From the NCBI GenBank assembly GCA_000328365.1, contig KB299000.1, positions 181,750 through 245,749 on the forward strand: a stretch of 64,000 nucleotides of DNA, given 5' to 3'. The position numbers and the translations under genes are program-made. Origin of the DNA: Capitella teleta. Lineage: Eukaryota > Annelida > Polychaeta > Capitellidae. Under the pieces are notes generated by a model. It was given only the letters and a program-made list of their open reading frames with translations, ran no database searches and was not told the DNA's origin. Shown here piece after piece: positions 23,287 through 35,010 of this stretch (position 1 is its first letter; every line of letters starts with the position of its first letter).

Positions 23287-25596
23287 GACAGAGTTCTGTG
23301 CTATATTGTGAAACAGTTCGGTGGCAACATAAGCAGTCACATGTCATTTGAGCTGTCTTGTGCAAGTTGACACTTTAACGTGGGTTAAAGGGAGAAATTT
23401 CAGAGCAGCCACACAGAAAACTATGATGTGATGACCGATGATTTATCCGTTGCAGTGAAACAGCATGATCTTGTTTTCTCGGTAACGTCAATTACGGACA
23501 CCTATATAAGGTAAGATTGTAATTTACGGCCCTCTCTGTGGTAATCTGCATGAGTTTTACATGTAAGCCATAACAATTTCTCAATGTCTGTTTGCCATGC
23601 ATTTGCTTGGAGCCGCAATCTTAAGTCTGAGTAAGAGAGAAAAAAAAACCACGTGATGGAATCCGCGCAGCAACACGATAAATCCATCGTCACAAGCCAA
23701 AGATTTCGTCGCAGAGAAAAATGATGATTTAAGTTCACGTCACTTCTTGCCGAGCCTAACCCGACATGATCTCCAGTTACCAAACGACGCGCTATGAGCG
23801 CTGACCTCGAAGGGAAACGCGACATCGCCTTCTTCCTGCATTTCTTGAAATATTAGGCTGCAATCCCGTGCTTCCTAGAACGGTTTGTATTGTCTCCTAT
23901 GAAATACGTGTTATCCTGTGTTATCACAGAGAAGTGTATCTAATGCATTCACGATTTCAAATTCGTGTTTTGATTATAGCTCCATCATGAATATCATTAC
24001 TTAGATAACCATACACAAATATGTTCATCATTTTGTTTTCAAACTCGCAACAAGGGATAACAAGATTGTCAAAAATATTATAATTACGACATGGTTGTTG
24101 AAACCAAATCAATTTGGCGCATTTTGAGATGGGAAACAAGCGAAAGGAAATTCAGAAATTGTGATTTTAGTATCACAAGCATGGTTAATACAACGTTAAT
24201 GTTTAATGAACGAGCGCTATACGTGTGTGTATTGTATAAACGCCAGAATAAAATTATTATCATACAAGAAATTAACGTATCCATGGTAACGCGTCATGAC
24301 GTACAAGCTTCGTATGACGCTCAAATGGCTACATTGCCTGGATGCCCGAATGAGCAATGAGCATGTGGAAGAGGGTCACTTCCATGTCATGCCAGTCCAT
24401 AGCACCAAATATGACGCAATCGAAAATGAACCAGTGGTCTATGTGACGTCACAACCAACCAAGAGGACTCTCATCAAAGGATAAAACGCTGAATGACGGG
24501 CACGGTGCTTCAGCTGCCATCACGGGTCTCCAACAATGGTAACCATGCAGCATTGCGTAATCAAATCTAAATATAGACAATTGGACGGCAGAAGCGACAC
24601 AAAGCGGGTAGACAAATCACCCCCCCCCCACCCCCCACAGCAACATTATGCGGAATAAACAGAGATTTGTGTTCTTTGATTAAACACTCATCCGTTGATT
24701 GGTCATTTTGTGCTGTACAAGAAATTTACTCGTATTAAATAGAATAAGCATCATTCAGACCTGTCAAATTTTCCGAGGACCGATTCCCGAAGATGTCCGA
24801 CCGCTGTCGGAACCTCTCGATCCTCACTCCGTCGTACGAATATCCAGACGGAAGGTGACCCGATGAGTTCAGAGAAAGAAAAATCTGAGTGAAACGGGGT
24901 TTCATTGTGGAAATCAGATTACTGGATCCGTCGGCTGCGACCTTGAGATGGGGTTCGAAGGACATGATACCGCGAGGGTGAGTGAGAGGCAATCGCTCTC
25001 CACGCAATTAGCCTTCAAAGCAATGCTTCAATGATGTTTAGCACCGGCTGATTCCCTGAACCATACAAGGTGAAGAGTCCCTGGGGTCTGTGCAAATCAG
25101 CCAAGAAGACCTCGATCGTTGGCGGCTGTAATTGCAAGCAAGGATTGTCCCCTTGGCGCTCCAACGCCCGAGAAATCCGATTTTGATCATCGCTATTACT
25201 TTCTGTGCAATTCTGAGCTGAATGCTTGTAACGAGGCTTTCAAAGAACTGAAAGTGTCAGTGACACCCGAAAGATTAATTTTTACACACGGATATGCAAT
25301 GGATGCAAGCTTTGATTACTTGTTTTGTTGTTTAAAATCCTTAGAATGCAAACGGGATTCACTTCCATCATAAATTGACAAAATTTTAAGACCAAAAAAA
25401 CAAAAAAAAGGTATGTTGAAATGAACTCACACTTTAGCTCTCGTCATCCTTCGTTGTCTACTTCAGATTTTTTTTTTTTTTTTTTTTTTTAATGCCATTT
25501 GTTTACAGGGCTCCAGCGATTGAATTGGTAATGTACGACAAGATTTTGAACCGTCTGACCTCCTACCATGCATACGTAGCCCGATTGAGCAATCTC

Positions 25597-25710
25597 GAAG
25601 ACTATAATAATATTATAGTCTTCGCTATATAGTCTTCTATAGTATTGCTCACTTTATTGAAACGTCATATTATGACGTCATATTATGACGTTTCAATAAA
25701 GTGAGCAATA
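25597..25710. repeat. Pair of adjacent hairpin-forming palindromes
   Basis: 25597-25623 is an inverted repeat with 12-bp arms (GAAGACTATAAT) around AAT. 25643-25669 and 25684-25710 are perfect 27-bp inverted arms, beginning TATTGCTCACTTTATTGAAA, around a 14-bp loop that contains TGACGTCA. No transposon family was recognised. It may be a foldback element. Confidence 0.9.
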
Positions 25711-26923
25711 ATGCAATGACGTAGTGACTCCAGGGCTACGTCAATTATGCACTAGTTGGATGGTAAGCTCCAAGCTCGTAATAACGAAGACTCAACCAAT
25801 CACTTCATATTGGCTTTAATTTACCTTCAATAAAATAGTCTAAAGTACTCCAAAAATAAAGAAAGGTTCCAAGAAAGTGTTTTTTGTAGATCTTTTGCAC
25901 GTGATGGAGAGAGCGAGGTGTAGAGATATGAAGGAAGGTGTCTTATATACTAGAACCATGGATGTGGGGCAGCCTGTGATTCTCATAGACAGTGTAGTAG
26001 ATCGGTGCCTTCCAAGTAGTTGCTATCTGACAATGATGGATGCGCTTGCTCTCCGGTTCTTTGTTCTCGGCGAACTTCTGACCGCCAGTATTCGCTAATT
26101 GCACGTTGGCCTTCTGACCTCTCAGTATTCGCTGATTGCCTCTTGGGAGATGGAAGCAATCCCGTGCACGCGCTGCCCGAAGGTCTACATGCATAGGCAG
26201 AGTTTATATAATCATAATTACATAAGCTATAATGAAACATCGTGTGAAGTAGTTAGAAGCATCCACGTAATCTTAACATGCAATACGTCACAAAACACGA
26301 AACACAAAACTCGCGTTTCTGTGCACCAGGATGAGAGAGCATGATGTCACGTGATTGAAGCCCTCAAGTGTCAAGGTCATAGTCATCCGTTATGATATAA
26401 TTCAAACTCAATGTATCATTTCCTGAGTGGTGGATACATGTATTGAGATATCAGAGGCACTTGGAAGATCTTGATTTCAAACGCAATGAAATGTGTTTCT
26501 GTTTTTGAGATTAAGGACTTTTAGGTTTTGTAGGGCTTTGAATCAAAGTGCTACAAAAGAAAAATACCCACACAAATGATACATACACTTATACAAAGAT
26601 ATTATAAAACATTTTAATTATTTACATTTCCCTCGTGTATTCCACACTTACAATGGGTAAATGCCCATAATTGATACCAAACTATTCCACTGAGCAACCA
26701 ATTCACTCGATTTCTTAAAAGTGCCTTTCACCTGAATAATAAAACCAGAGAACAGGTAGAAGGCAGAATGCACCGCATGAATAAGCACTCAATCCGCTTC
26801 ACTTGCAATCGAAGCTGATCAAGTATCTCTGTGTTCCGCGAAAACAAAAACAAACCGCTTGCAGAACCGAAATAACGACCCCGATTCCTCAGAGAGGGAA
26901 GGTAACCAAATCGCCGAGGGCGC

Positions 26924-26987
26924 AATAATTATTAATCGTAATAATTATTAATCGTAATAATTATTAATCGTAATAATTATTACGATT
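26924..26987. repeat. 16-bp AT-rich tandem repeat
   Basis: About four units of AATAATTATTAATCGT, each containing the palindrome AATAATTATT. Confidence 0.9.
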
Positions 26988-27366
26988 GTTGTATACTTAG
27001 ACCTACAAAAACGTCTACACAGTTCGATTGTCAAGTTCAAAGATTCTTTCCAGTAACAAGACGCTGCTTCGTGTTATTTACAGTGGCTGCAATACCGGCG
27101 CGACATAATCGTGTCAGCAGGAATTGTCTTCAACCATCTGGCTGTGTTTTTTCTGTCATTTTTTTTTTTTTTTTTTTTTTTTTCGTAAATCTCAGAAACC
27201 AAATAAGGAGCACAGAACACTGACTTCGTCTCTGTCGATGTCGACCTCCGTGCCTAAATCTCTTTTGGATTTAATCTTTTGATAAGTTACGTCGTGTACT
27301 TCAGTTATCGGCCTACTGCTGCCACCTGTTATTACCATAAGCATCGATGATAAATAAATGGAATTT

Positions 27367-27407
27367 CTTGTGAATTGAACCATATATTATTTGGTTCAAT
27401 TCACAAG
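27367..27407. repeat. Perfect 16-bp-arm hairpin
   Basis: CTTGTGAATTGAACCA and its exact inverse are separated by 9 AT-rich bases. Unassigned. Confidence 0.85.
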
Positions 27408-28195
27408 TTAGAAATGTACATTTTCTATTCTAGCCATACCATGCGCGATGTTACCTAATCACTTGCTTAACATGTTCACATAAATACGTTATTTCAACCC
27501 CGGTGTCCGCTAACGTTAAACTCAGTTGTTTAAATGTGTTCACACGATTTAGTCAAACGATGTACGATTACGGTGGCGCAATCGTCTGTCAATCAACCAT
27601 CGGATATCAATAACACAACGCACTTTTCACTGAGCACCTTGAAGAGAGAAATCATAACGTTCTCATTCAGTTGTCATAACGCACCTCTAGGTTCACTGAG
27701 TATTCACACGCATGAAATGCTGAAGTGCATGTTATCATGCACTTTGTAGTCAGCGAGATAGATAATACAGCAGCAAGTGCAGGAAATCTACGACAGAAAA
27801 TACGCGGTCATAGCTTTCATGTATGAGGCAGTGCAATTGTTTTACGGCCAACAAACGACTACGTGAGAAAGAGAGAGAATAAACTTGTCAACAGCAGAAG
27901 CCCTGTACTGGGGTTAGCCCCTACTCTTGTAAATAAATCCCAAACGGTTTATATTCATCATGCTTTCATAGACAATCACACACAACATGATATGCATTTG
28001 GACAGCACTGCAGAGTCACCAATCAATTATAATGAACTACAATCATAAGGCGTCATATGAACCAACCAGGACTCAAGGCCTCAAACTTCTCAAGCGACAT
28101 AGAATTGCAAATAGGACGTCGAGCTACGCAGAGCATTCCATCGTGAGGCAGAAAAGAAGACATTACACGCATAACAAATTCATTTAATTCAAAAC

Positions 28196-30100
28196 TCAAT
28201 CCTCAAACGTCTTTTTTGTGCCTTGAAATGCTTGGATGGTCGTTTCCATTTTTCTCTTTTTGCTCGCAAGCCAAGAAGGATGTAACTTCTCATCAATTTT
28301 AGGAGCTAAAAAAATAAATAAGAACAAATTAAATAACCAAGGAATCAAAAGCGAAAAAAAATCACAGAATAAAATTAATACCTGGAATAGAAGCTTGGGT
28401 TTTTGGCGTTCGCTGATAAGGTTTCTTTTCAAACTTGTCCTTCTTTCTATCCGCTTGCCGTCTTTCTCTCCTCGTCAACGAGCCAATAAACGTGCTTTGT
28501 GACGCTGCTACGGGTTCCTCCTCCTCAGCAACCGATGGAGCAATTTCTTCCTCTTCGCTTCCGCTGTCAAAACCAACAAAAAGTGAGCCAAGTTTTCGCT
28601 TCTCTTTTTTCTCGCTTCGGAACTGAACTTGGGTTCTGCTCTCCGATTCTTCGTCACTTTCAACTCCGACCTCTCCTTCACCCCAATCAGCAAGATTCAA
28701 TTTTTTCACAATCATTGCTCCTTTTTTACATTTAATCGGTGGTTTTGCTGCAGGTGATTTGGCTAATTGCTTTGCTTTATTGTTCTCATTTTTCTGCACA
28801 AAATTCTTCTCTTGTTCTATTTCTTCCTCTTCCTCATTCTCTGCCTCCTCGGGTTTCTCGACAATTTTCTTTTCCTTGACAATCTTCGGTGTCTGCTGCG
28901 GTTTCAAATCCTCCTCCTTCTCTTCCTCCTCATCCTCCTCCTTCTCTTCCTCCTCCACCTCCTCTTCATCTTGTGCCTTCATTTTCACTCCCTCAATATC
29001 ATCTTGCGTCATCTTTTTCCTTTTAGCCATACGACGTGAAACCCTCTCAGTCAAGAACGCTGACAGTGACCTCCAATCCGCGTGTTCTTTTCTCCATTTC
29101 TCCACAAACTTCTGCATTGGTTTTTGACAAGATATGCAAACCATGGCTCTGTACCGTAGAGGCTGCAAACAGATGAATAATTACCACAAAATAATTAAAT
29201 TTCAAACGCTATTAATTACCAGCTGAGCCGCTTCCTTTGGTGTTGTTGTGTTACTTAAACAATATTCCGCTGTTTTGTCGCTATCAACTCGCTGAAAACA
29301 CTCAATTATAATACGGCCACCTGAATCAAACAAAACAAAACCTTAACTTCCTGTAGAAGTTCCGCCAATCGCTCAGATTTTCGTTTTCCTTTCTCAGCTT
29401 TTGCCTCTGAACCCCTGAAATCAGAGGTAAGAAAACGTCAATTTCAATGGGTGTCTGAGAAATAGAAAAGCCACTCACTTGAATGAACGGTACGTTTTGA
29501 TCTGTCGCGTGAGTTTCTGAGCAGCTGAGGCCTTACACCGACTGACAATATGACGCATTGAAACAACCTGAGAACCAAGAAGGAAGATTGAACGACACAA
29601 TTCATTCATATATTTTACAATTTCTACTCTTTGGGGGATCTTCAATCAGGTCATAACAACCAATTTTGTGCTGGGTACGGTCAGATATTAGGCTAGCAGC
29701 AGATGGTAATTTGCTGAATAACATTGTGGCCAAAGACATTCTTAGTCAATTCCAGGTCACAGCTCAAATATTTTGAGCAATACGCATTAAATTTGTATGC
29801 CCCGCACTTTCAAAATCTGTTATTTGTCAGCAATCTGCTCGCTGTTCCACTCAGAACAAACAGAGCACTAAATTAGTGAGTCTATAGAGTATAGTGAAAC
29901 CGATCAAAACGAATGTGCGCTGTTAATCACATAGTGATGATCATGTTCCTAATCCAAATCCAAGTTGGTAAATCGTGATTGATCACTGAGTGAAAAACCC
30001 TCCCCTCCCCTCCCCTCCCCTCCCCTTGGACGCCTTAGTCAACTTGGTTGAACTTGGTAACCTTCTTGATTAACACGCCGTCATTCCAACCAAGAGACAT
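28196..30100 (-). CDS. SRFBP1: SRFBP1/BUD22-like nuclear protein
   Basis: Exons in gene order: 30100-30062, 29567-29479, 29414-29342, 29291-29220, 29162-28382 and 28305-28196, all GT-AG, giving 387 aa. The family (serum response factor-binding protein 1 in vertebrates, Bud22 in yeast) acts in the nucleus/nucleolus; Bud22 is a small-subunit ribosome-biogenesis factor. The N-terminus MSLGWNDGVLIKK runs into VVSMRHIVSRCKASAAQKL, which fits the human start where VVKMRKEVKRIRVLVIRKL follows a short leader. The C-terminus HPSWLASKKRKMETT with AFQGTKKTFED is the diagnostic BUD22 end. The middle is Lys/Glu-rich (runs such as EEEVEEEEKEEDEEEEK) and probably disordered. Human SRFBP1 is slightly longer (about 430 aa). 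A GGGGA tract lies early in intron 1. Exon 1 is short (13 codons) and rests on alignment and splice fit. Confidence 0.85.
29997..30026 (-). promoter_or_regulatory. Predicted G-quadruplex tract in SRFBP1-like intron 1
   Basis: The transcribed RNA (minus strand) carries five GGGG runs separated by single A residues, starting about 35 nt after the intron 1 donor. Four or more G4 runs with one-base loops is the strongest class of predicted quadruplex. G runs near a donor often act as intronic splicing enhancers. Any role here is inference. Confidence 0.5.
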
Positions 30101-30642
30101 GAAAATTACGCCTTGCCTTGGTAGATAGAGGTCAGGTCAGGTCAAAAGATTTCAGTGCTTTTGTGTCAGGGCTTGTGATGCACAGGCGACAAGATCATAT
30201 CATTATCATGCACTGGGCACATCATCCACATGTTGACATGGGAATATTGAGCGATAATATGTTAGTAATGAAGAGTTTAGGACTTACCAAGTTGTTCAGA
30301 TCAATTTTGTTCATTGATGTTGTCGTGACATCTAAATTTCTCACTTTTTCCCCCATTTCGTACTCTTTTAAAAATGTCAATTAAGAAACTTATTGAATGA
30401 TTGCAAAAAGTTTATATTTCTTTTCGATGAGATGCGAATGCAAGTACCCAACTTGATTTCTTAATAGGATATAGTTGGTTAAGAAAATTTCATATTATGC
30501 CGACAAAATATTGTCCATTCTTTAAATTTAATCACAGCTCTCGGTTGGCAAAAGAATAGAACCAAATATGAAATTATCGATCAGTTAAACTATTGTTATA
30601 ATACTTTACTGTAAAACACAGTAAACATGATAAAGTTCAAGA
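30101..30642. other. Upstream flank of the SRFBP1-like gene
   Basis: No gene recognised. A GGTCAGGTCAGGTCA triplication lies at 30130-30144. No clear TATA box for the minus-strand gene. Confidence 0.3.
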
Positions 30643-30720
30643 CAGGGGTCCCCAAAATCTAGCCCGCGGGCCAGGTACTGCCCGTGAGGCCCCTCTCCAA
30701 TGCTTATTAAATCTGGCCGC
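30643..30720. mobile_element. Single end of a hAT-type DNA transposon
   Basis: CAGGGGTCCCCAAAATCTAG followed by CCCGCGGGCCAG closely resembles the terminal inverted repeats of hAT (Charlie/Tip100-like) elements, which start CAGGGGTCCCCAA and run into GGCCCGCGGGCC. I do not find the matching second end nearby, so this is a truncated or solo end. Confidence 0.5.
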
Positions 30721-31166
30721 AGGTATCAATTACAAATGAATACATAAAATATTAAACTTGTTTCCTATCAAAATGTATTTTCTATTCCAACTGGAGCGCG
30801 GACCAGATTGAATCGAGATAATACTTTTAAATATACTTTTTCTCTTATTTCCAGCCCTGCCTAATGGTACATGCCACTATATGGCACATGGGTTTTTGTA
30901 CGGCATCTAATTTTCATTTATTTGTGGTCTGACATGTAATCCTCTCTTTTCTTTAATCCGCCTGTTTCCTTTGGAACAAAGAAGGGCAGATTAATGGGGT
31001 CCGACTGTAGTTGATACACTGTCCGTTTTGGTGATGTGTGACCCTTGGATCTTCTCCCCGCTCCAGAAGGCTTCTGGACACAATTATTCAAAAAGCTGTC
31101 AGATTTTTTTGGAGCGCAAATTGTTCAAAAGTCTGTTTGCTTGCCATATGGCGACCATTCTTGACA
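30721..31166. other. Unassigned sequence between the hAT end and the palindrome
   Basis: No gene recognised. It may include the interior of the hAT-type relic. Confidence 0.25.
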
Positions 31167-31220
31167 TTTTTACTCGCCAATAGCGAGTAGTTATAACTAC
31201 TCGCTATTGGCGAGTAAAAA
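31167..31220. repeat. Perfect 54-bp palindrome
   Basis: Two 27-bp arms (TTTTTACTCGCCAATAGCGA plus GTAGTTA, then the exact inverse) meet with no spacer. It lies right before the LINE fragment. Confidence 0.95.
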
Positions 31221-31851
31221 TAAAATAAAACTTATAAGTTTTATTTTGAGCCCTGATTGTGACCCCAATTCAACCGTTACAGCAAAGTATAGTTTTCTAC
31301 ACAATCATGTGTTATTATTCTCTGACAAACAGTTTAGATTCATAAATGGACCCTCCACGATGCTCCAACTATTCCAAGTCCTTAAAAAATGGTCAGCCAG
31401 TCTGGACAAAGGCAACAGTATTTCTGTAGCATACCTTGACTTCCAAAAGGCATTAATTTGACACAGTTCCTCATTGACGCCTTCTCCATAAACTATTCAA
31501 GTACGGCATCAAAGAAAACCAAATCAAATGAACTGACAGCTTATTCAGCTCCAGAAGCCAGATTGTAACTGTGAATGGAGAAATGTCTATGGAAAATGAC
31601 TTTCACCAGTGGCATCCCACAAGGATCGGTCCTAGGTCCTACCCTATTTACCCGCAACATAAACAAGCTGCCTTGTAGAGTCCCTTTTGTATCTGTTCGC
31701 TGATGACACAAAATATTCAGAAGCGTAGGTGCACTTAAAAAGTCACGATGAGTCACAGAGATTATGGTACTTTATTGCTTTTAACAAGAAAAGCGACAGC
31801 AACTCCAATATCTGCAATGATTATGGGAACAATATAAAATATGAACTTGTG

Positions 31852-33000
31852 GTGACATTGAGAGAACCAAAGAGAAATGACTCTAAGAGAGTTCAAGAGG
31901 TCGCCTAACGTCAGCAAGCACAAAATCGCACTGATAACGGCGTCCACCGAAACACGCATCATGTGACACAGTACCAGGGGATGCAATACCTGAACCATTT
32001 GCGGCTTGCAAATGCAGGCCTTTATTCCGTAAACAGCATGCGCAATCTGAAGAAGAAGCGAGCACGACAGAGACTTGTGCACCAAGGCACAGAAGGCACA
32101 AAAGCGGCGATGTTGTTGGGCGGGGGGCCACGCTGCACGCTATTGACAAAACACCCCTCAGGTGTTTCCCGCCCCCCTCCAGGGCGGAGATGGCTTACAA
32201 TCGCAGGGAGGCAAACACTGTCGAACGCGTGGGTCAAACCTTGAATGGTACTTGCAAAGTTGCCGACATCGAGGGGCAACGGCGTCGACGATCACATCGT
32301 CGTCAAACTCAGTAACACTGCTGACTGGCGGAGCAGTTGAAGAATACTTGGTGGAGGCCAGTGCACGATCCGCCTCATGTGCGAGTTCCCGCAGGTTGAG
32401 GGTAGTCGAAAACGCCATCGCGTTCCTTAGCGCTGGCGGAAGTGTATGCTTGAAGATGTGTTTCAAGATGAAGTGCTCAGGTTTACTGTCGTTGAGCTCC
32501 AAAATAACATCCATCAAGTCCGATGGCCGATGGTCGCCTAGATTGCGGACGTCAAAAAGGCGGTCGTGCATCAGCTTGCACAAACCATGAGCAATGGTTC
32601 GCCATCCAAAAAGTTGCAAGTTTTACAGCGACAACTATGGCGGTTGCTGCAGGGGCGCCGCTTGTAGTCTGCTTGCCATCCTCCATGCTGTGAACGTAGA
32701 GTAGGGGTCACCAAATGTTGCAATGTCGAGAGAACCGAAGAGAAACGACTCCGAGGGAATTCAAGTGCAGACTGATTTTTATTCTTTCTGACCGGCCCTT
32801 GTATGCACATAAATATGTGACTCAATAGATTAGCTCGACAGAACAGCTCATAGAATCAGAAGACATGGAAAAAACGAGATTCACTGACAAGGTCGCCACA
32901 AACTCACTGTCTGCTCTGCTATGCTGCACCTGACCACTCCGGCCATTGCACTGGTCATCTGAACAGTGAGTGTGGCCCCTTTCATAGGGCTAAGCGGCAG
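31852..33000 (-). mobile_element. Fossil of a Ty3/gypsy LTR retrotransposon, CsRn1-like
   Basis: Fossil nested in the LINE. Parts recognisable on the minus strand: an LTR (32,716 to about 33,000), a primer-binding site next to it (TGGTGACCCC, fitting tRNA-Trp), a gag region with a Cys-His-Cys-Cys pattern (CKYHSRF, then CLPPC) at about 32,160-32,620, a protease-like region at about 31,900-32,150, and a partial second LTR at about 31,852-31,905. The tRNA-Trp primer and the CHCC gag motif are known traits of the CsRn1 clade. Broken and incomplete, with several breaks. The two LTR stretches differ at several sites, so the insertion is not recent. Confidence 0.7.
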
Positions 33001-33288
33001 GAGATAGTTACAAGAAGTGTGTGCCTCCCTTCAAATCCAGAACTTCTTAAGAGAGATTTAAACACTCTCCACAGTTGAACAGACTCATGACTACTCCATC
33101 TCCATCCTGGAAAGTGAAAGGTGATGCACATCAGACCTACAGAGCCCACCATGAAACTATCCTTACCAAACTCGACAGGTACCTTAGATGAAACAAATAT
33201 TGAAAAAGACTTGGGCATTACAATAGACAATAAATTCACTTTTAAGCAACACATTACAGACAAAATTAACAAAGCTAATAAAACACTA

Positions 33289-34227
33289 CAGTAAAACCTC
33301 GATGTGTCGAAGTTCGTGGGGTTAGCTCAATTACTTCGACTTAGGGATACTTCGACGAAGGGATCGAGGCCTTTATGATATGACCGTTATGATTTCAAAT
33401 CGTGTTCTGACGCTTTGATTGACGATATGCGCTATGCACTTATAAACCGCGAGAGGCTATGATTTTGTGATTGAAACAGTAATTAACAAATATTAATAAA
33501 AAAGTAATGCCAAAAGATGAAATTATCTTGGAAGTCTTGGGGAAAAAAGAATTTCACAAAAGGTTGTTTACGTAGCTCTAAAGGTCTCAAGTGTCTTCAC
33601 GTCTAGCTTGCGTTTTGTAGCCATAGCGATGCTGATGATCTAATGATGCTGAAGACTGTTGGTCACTAGATTTTTACTGTTTCTCGCAAAAACACTCTAA
33701 ACAAACATCTTTGATATTGTTGTTGCGTGCTTTGATATTAAAGCTGCCAGAAAGTTTATAACAGATCTAAGATTGGATTTCTTTAATTAACTCTAGCTTC
33801 AAATGTGAGCTGTCTTTGGTCGGCAATTCATTAAAGATCACCACAAGCACACCAACAACAATTTAATGCCTTAGTTGAGATCCACGGTCCGTTGATCTTT
33901 GGAGTCAACCTCGCTTTGGTCGCGGCTTAAACAGACAGCAGGCTCCCGACTGCTTTGTGGGGTGGGGATGTTTTGATGTTTTAATTGTAAGCAACTGTGC
34001 CTAACTCTCTTTGAAGTAACCAAACTGAGAAATATGTTTATATAATTTTTCGACTTCGAGCGGACACAGAAAACACTTCGACACAGGGATAAATTCGAGA
34101 ATGAGACGTTCGAGGGACAGATGTTAATGCTAATGGTAAAGTATAGGAAAATCGTCGGGACTTCGAAAAAACTTCGACATAGGGAGACATTCGAGGGACG
34201 GGTGTTCGACACATCGAGGTTTTACTG
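33289..34227. mobile_element. 939-bp pogo-like non-autonomous DNA transposon
   Basis: Ends are CAGTAAAACCTCGATGTGTC and its inverse, about 23-25 bp long with few mismatches, flanked by TA on both sides (33287-33288 and 34228-34229). No transposase was recognised inside. The right part repeats a TTCGACAYAGGGA-like motif below the terminus. The left 130 bp is shared with the MITE at 8114-8260. It sits inside the LINE, whose reading resumes on the far side. Confidence 0.85.
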
Positions 34228-35010
34228 TATGAATAATAAGACGTTCTTTTTCAAATGTAACTAAAAAAAATCTTTTAAAAAACTGTATACCGCAATGGTC
34301 AGACCACACCTAGAATACAGTGGATCAGTTTGGTACCCCACTCTTGAAAGAGACGTCAGACAATTAAATTGAAAGTTTCCAGAGAAGATCCACTAAGCTA
34401 TCCACAGAATTGAAAAAACTTCAATTACGAGGAGAGACTCCACAAACTAAAACTGCCAACTCTGATACACCGCAGAATGTGAGGACACCTTTTTTAGGCA
34501 TCTAAGATCTTTAATTATTACTCTATCAATCCCTCTGAACTATTGACTCTACACAACCCAACAACAACAAGGGAACATAGTTTTAAACTAGCTAAAAGCA
34601 AATAAAAAAGTACCTTAAGATCACATTTATGTTTCCAATGAATAGTAAATAACTGGAACTCACTACCCCAAACAATAGTTTCATGATGCATCTGAAAACA
34701 TAAATAAATTTAAAAACAATCCAGATAAATACCTAAAAAACCACCGAACCCTCTATAATTTCGAAGCCAAGCGTCCGTCGCCAACACCTGGAACTAGACC
34801 CCGGAGCAGATTGTAATTGGCTAGAATCGGCTGGCTGCAGTAAAAATGACCGGCTAGCTGCTTAAACCACTTCACCAATCAGAGATATTGGCTCAGCATT
34901 TTGATCGGCGGCTAGCAGCGGCTTGAAGTGGCTTGGTAATGGTTACTATTTGAATGTTTTCCTTTTACGGAAAATGGGCTTAATAAATGAAATGAAATGA
35001 AATGAAATGC

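Larger units (their letters stand above)
23287..28195. other. Intergenic, no gene recognised
   Basis: This holds TGACGTCA at 24444-24451, the palindromes at 25597-25710, TCACGTGA at 26347-26354, an AT-rich array near 26950, T runs at 25468 and 27160, and a hairpin at 27367-27407. A GC-richer minus-strand frame at 24735-25007 and a plus-strand frame at 25119-25373 could be exons, but they match no family and lack convincing splice partners. Confidence 0.35.
31225..35010 (+). mobile_element. Degraded LINE reverse transcriptase (CR1-like), split by two later insertions
   Basis: Three co-linear plus-strand pieces belong to one non-LTR element. 31225-31851 holds the RT core: QFRFINGPSTMLQLFQVLKK, SLDKGNSISVAYLDFQKA, SGIPQGSVLGPTLFT and the FADD catalytic motif at 31695-31706. 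About 33000-33288 holds TNIEKDLGITIDNKFTFKQH and DKINKANKT. 34230-34820 holds LYTAMVRPHLEYSGSVWY and further tail. An (AAATG)n 3' tail at 34985-35010 closes it, as in CR1/L2-type elements. Many stops and frame changes; dead copy, 5'-truncated. The gaps are an LTR element (31,852 to about 33,000) and a pogo-like element (33,289-34,227). Confidence 0.8.

Noticed and set aside
28435-29127. Plus-strand Ser/Phe-rich and Leu-rich open frames
   Set aside because: Shadows of the Glu/Lys-rich exon of the SRFBP1-like gene on the other strand (GAG/GAA read backwards as CTC/TTC).
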